From positions 186,001-250,000 of the forward strand of contig BGKB01000050.1 of assembly GCA_003116975.1 (NCBI GenBank): a stretch of 64,000 nt of DNA, written 5' to 3'. The position numbers and the translations under genes were made by a program. Below the pieces are notes generated by a model that had not been told where the DNA came from, searched no databases, and saw only the letters and a program-made list of their open reading frames with translations. Positions 63,052 to 64,000 of this stretch are shown piece by piece. Positions within the stretch are counted from its first letter, which is position 1. Each line of letters begins with the position of its first letter. The DNA comes from Aurantiochytrium sp. KH105. Taxonomy: Eukaryota > Sar > Bigyra > Thraustochytrida > Thraustochytriidae.

Positions 63052-64000
63052 ATGTCCGAAGCCTCGGCTGACATGGAGCTTCTCAAGGGCTTGAACGCCA
63101 AGACGTACAAGGCCCAGGCCGTCTGGTTTCTCAACGCCTACTGGAAGACCGGACCCGCCTTCGAGGACAACGCCGACCAGGCTGAAAAGATCTGGACCTT
63201 TTGCCGCAAATGCGAGGAACTTGATCCCCGCGGTGCCGAAGGCAATGAGCTCGATGAGTTCAAGGCCCACATCCTCCTCGAGCAGCTCATTGGGGCCGTC
63301 ACCGTCACCGACATGCGCAAGGCTCTGCGCGATGTTGACGTCGACTTTAACAAGATGGTCTCGCTCACCGAGTTTCTCGTCTACCACTACAAGGTCAAGT
63401 GGGAGGAACTCGTCCATGCCCCGCAAGGCAGCGACGAGGACCAGGCCAAGCTTGTCGAAGCGCAGCAAGCTGTAGAAGAGTCGCAGCGTGCGCAAGAGGA
63501 GTCGACAGAGCAGCTGCGCATCGCTCGCGAGAACGAGGAGGCTTCTCGTCAAGCCGCCAAGGAAGCTGCTGCCGCCGCTGACAAGGCTCGCGACGCCGAG
63601 GCTGAAGCCAAGGCCCATGAAGAGTCGGCCAAGGCCAGCGAAGCTGCCGCCAAGGCCAGTGAGGAGACTGCCATTGAGCAAGAGACGCAGGCCAAGGCAA
63701 GTGAGGCCGCAGCTCTTGAAGCCGAGGCCGTAGCCGTCAAGGAGGAGACGGAGGCCAAGGATGCCGAGGCCAAAGCCGTCGCATCTGAAGAGCTTGCCGT
63801 GGAAGCCGAGTCCAAGGCCAAGAATGCCGAGGCCGAGGCTGTAGCCGCTGAGAAGAAGGCTGTGGCGGCTGAGGCTGAAGCGACGACCGCCGAGCAAAAC
63901 GCCGTCGAGGAGGAGGCCGACGCCATTGCCAAGGAAGGTGTTGCCGCCAAAGCCGAAGACGAGCAGCGCGAGGCCGAGGCTGCAGTACAATCCGCTGTGG
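63052..64000 (+). CDS. EF-hand-like protein with Ala/Glu-rich coiled coil, truncated by window end
   Basis: Starts at ATG 63052 (aaagATGtcc) and is open to the window edge; 316 residues are visible. The N-terminal 125 residues look globular (LKGLNAKTYKAQAVWFLNAY, IWTFCRKCEELD, GNELDEFKAHILLEQL). They contain an EF-hand-like loop at 96-107 (D-V-D-F-N-K-M-V-S-L-T-E) with acidic or polar residues at positions 1, 3, 5, 9 and 12 but Lys instead of Gly at position 6, so calcium binding is plausible, not certain. From about 128 onward the chain is a long Ala/Glu/Lys coiled coil (EAEAKAHEESAKASEAAAKA). Strong C/G-ending codon bias resembles the RRM-CCCH gene and suggests high expression. It may be a cytoskeletal or actin-linked protein; this is inferred. 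Confidence 0.88.
   Translation, partial: MSEASADMELLKGLNAKTYKAQAVWFLNAYWKTGPAFEDNADQAEKIWTFCRKCEELDPRGAEGNELDEFKAHILLEQLIGAVTVTDMRKALRDVDVDFNKMVSLTEFLVYHYKVKWEELVHAPQGSDEDQAKLVEAQQAVEESQRAQEESTEQLRIARENEEASRQAAKEAAAAADKARDAEAEAKAHEESAKASEAAAKASEETAIEQETQAKASEAAALEAEAVAVKEETEAKDAEAKAVASEELAVEAESKAKNAEAEAVAAEKKAVAAEAEATTAEQNAVEEEADAIAKEGVAAKAEDEQREAEAAVQSAV

Noticed and set aside
62731..63990. A 419-residue minus-strand frame (Leu/Gly-rich)
   Set aside because: It is antisense to the Ala/Glu-rich coiled-coil gene starting at 63052, whose codon bias creates the shadow.

Overview
This is a GC-rich eukaryotic nuclear window with mostly intronless genes, short G/A/C-rich 5' leaders, long low-complexity intergenic DNA and proteins full of acidic, serine and homopolymer tracts. 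The style fits a stramenopile protist, most likely a labyrinthulomycete (thraustochytrid); that is an inference from gene style, and no marker gene here proves it. One convincing spliced gene is seen (a WW-domain gene with one 282-base intron). Non-coding DNA takes up nearly half of the window, with two very long stretches (about 10.2 kb and 7.6 kb).

Layout. 1-6 kb: two paralogous putative DNA-binding proteins sharing a conserved C-terminal domain (possibly a divergent CG-1/CAMTA-like fold) stand tail to tail. Between them lie a frameshifted fragment of a dynein heavy chain gene and about 1.4 kb of degenerate tandem repeats. 6-16 kb: non-coding, with many microsatellites and two GATC/CGAT-rich clusters. 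16-24 kb: a spliced 1215-residue tandem-WW acidic protein, then convergent to it a 1050-residue PH plus ankyrin protein. 26-31 kb: a TPR plus Aha1-N co-chaperone-like protein, a decayed DNA transposon with long inverted ends, and a second WW protein. 31-38.5 kb: non-coding, with a possible decayed coding fragment. 38.5-43 kb: an RRM plus two-CCCH RNA-binding protein, a six-helix membrane protein and a possible 69-residue gene. 43.5-46.3 kb: an apparently complete IS630/Tc1-related transposon with an intact transposase and matched inverted ends. 48-52 kb: a Methyltransf_32-type methyltransferase and a divergent coiled-coil/PDZ-like protein. 55-64 kb: a co-oriented run of a secreted M12B-like metallopeptidase, an ABCC (MRP)-type ABC transporter and the start of an EF-hand-like coiled-coil protein.

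The genes do not form an operon or an obvious pathway; they look like unrelated housekeeping and regulatory genes. The least ordinary parts are the two mobile elements, the dynein relic, the repeat-separated paralog pair and the TPR-Aha1 fusion. I found no tRNA, rRNA or CRISPR array.
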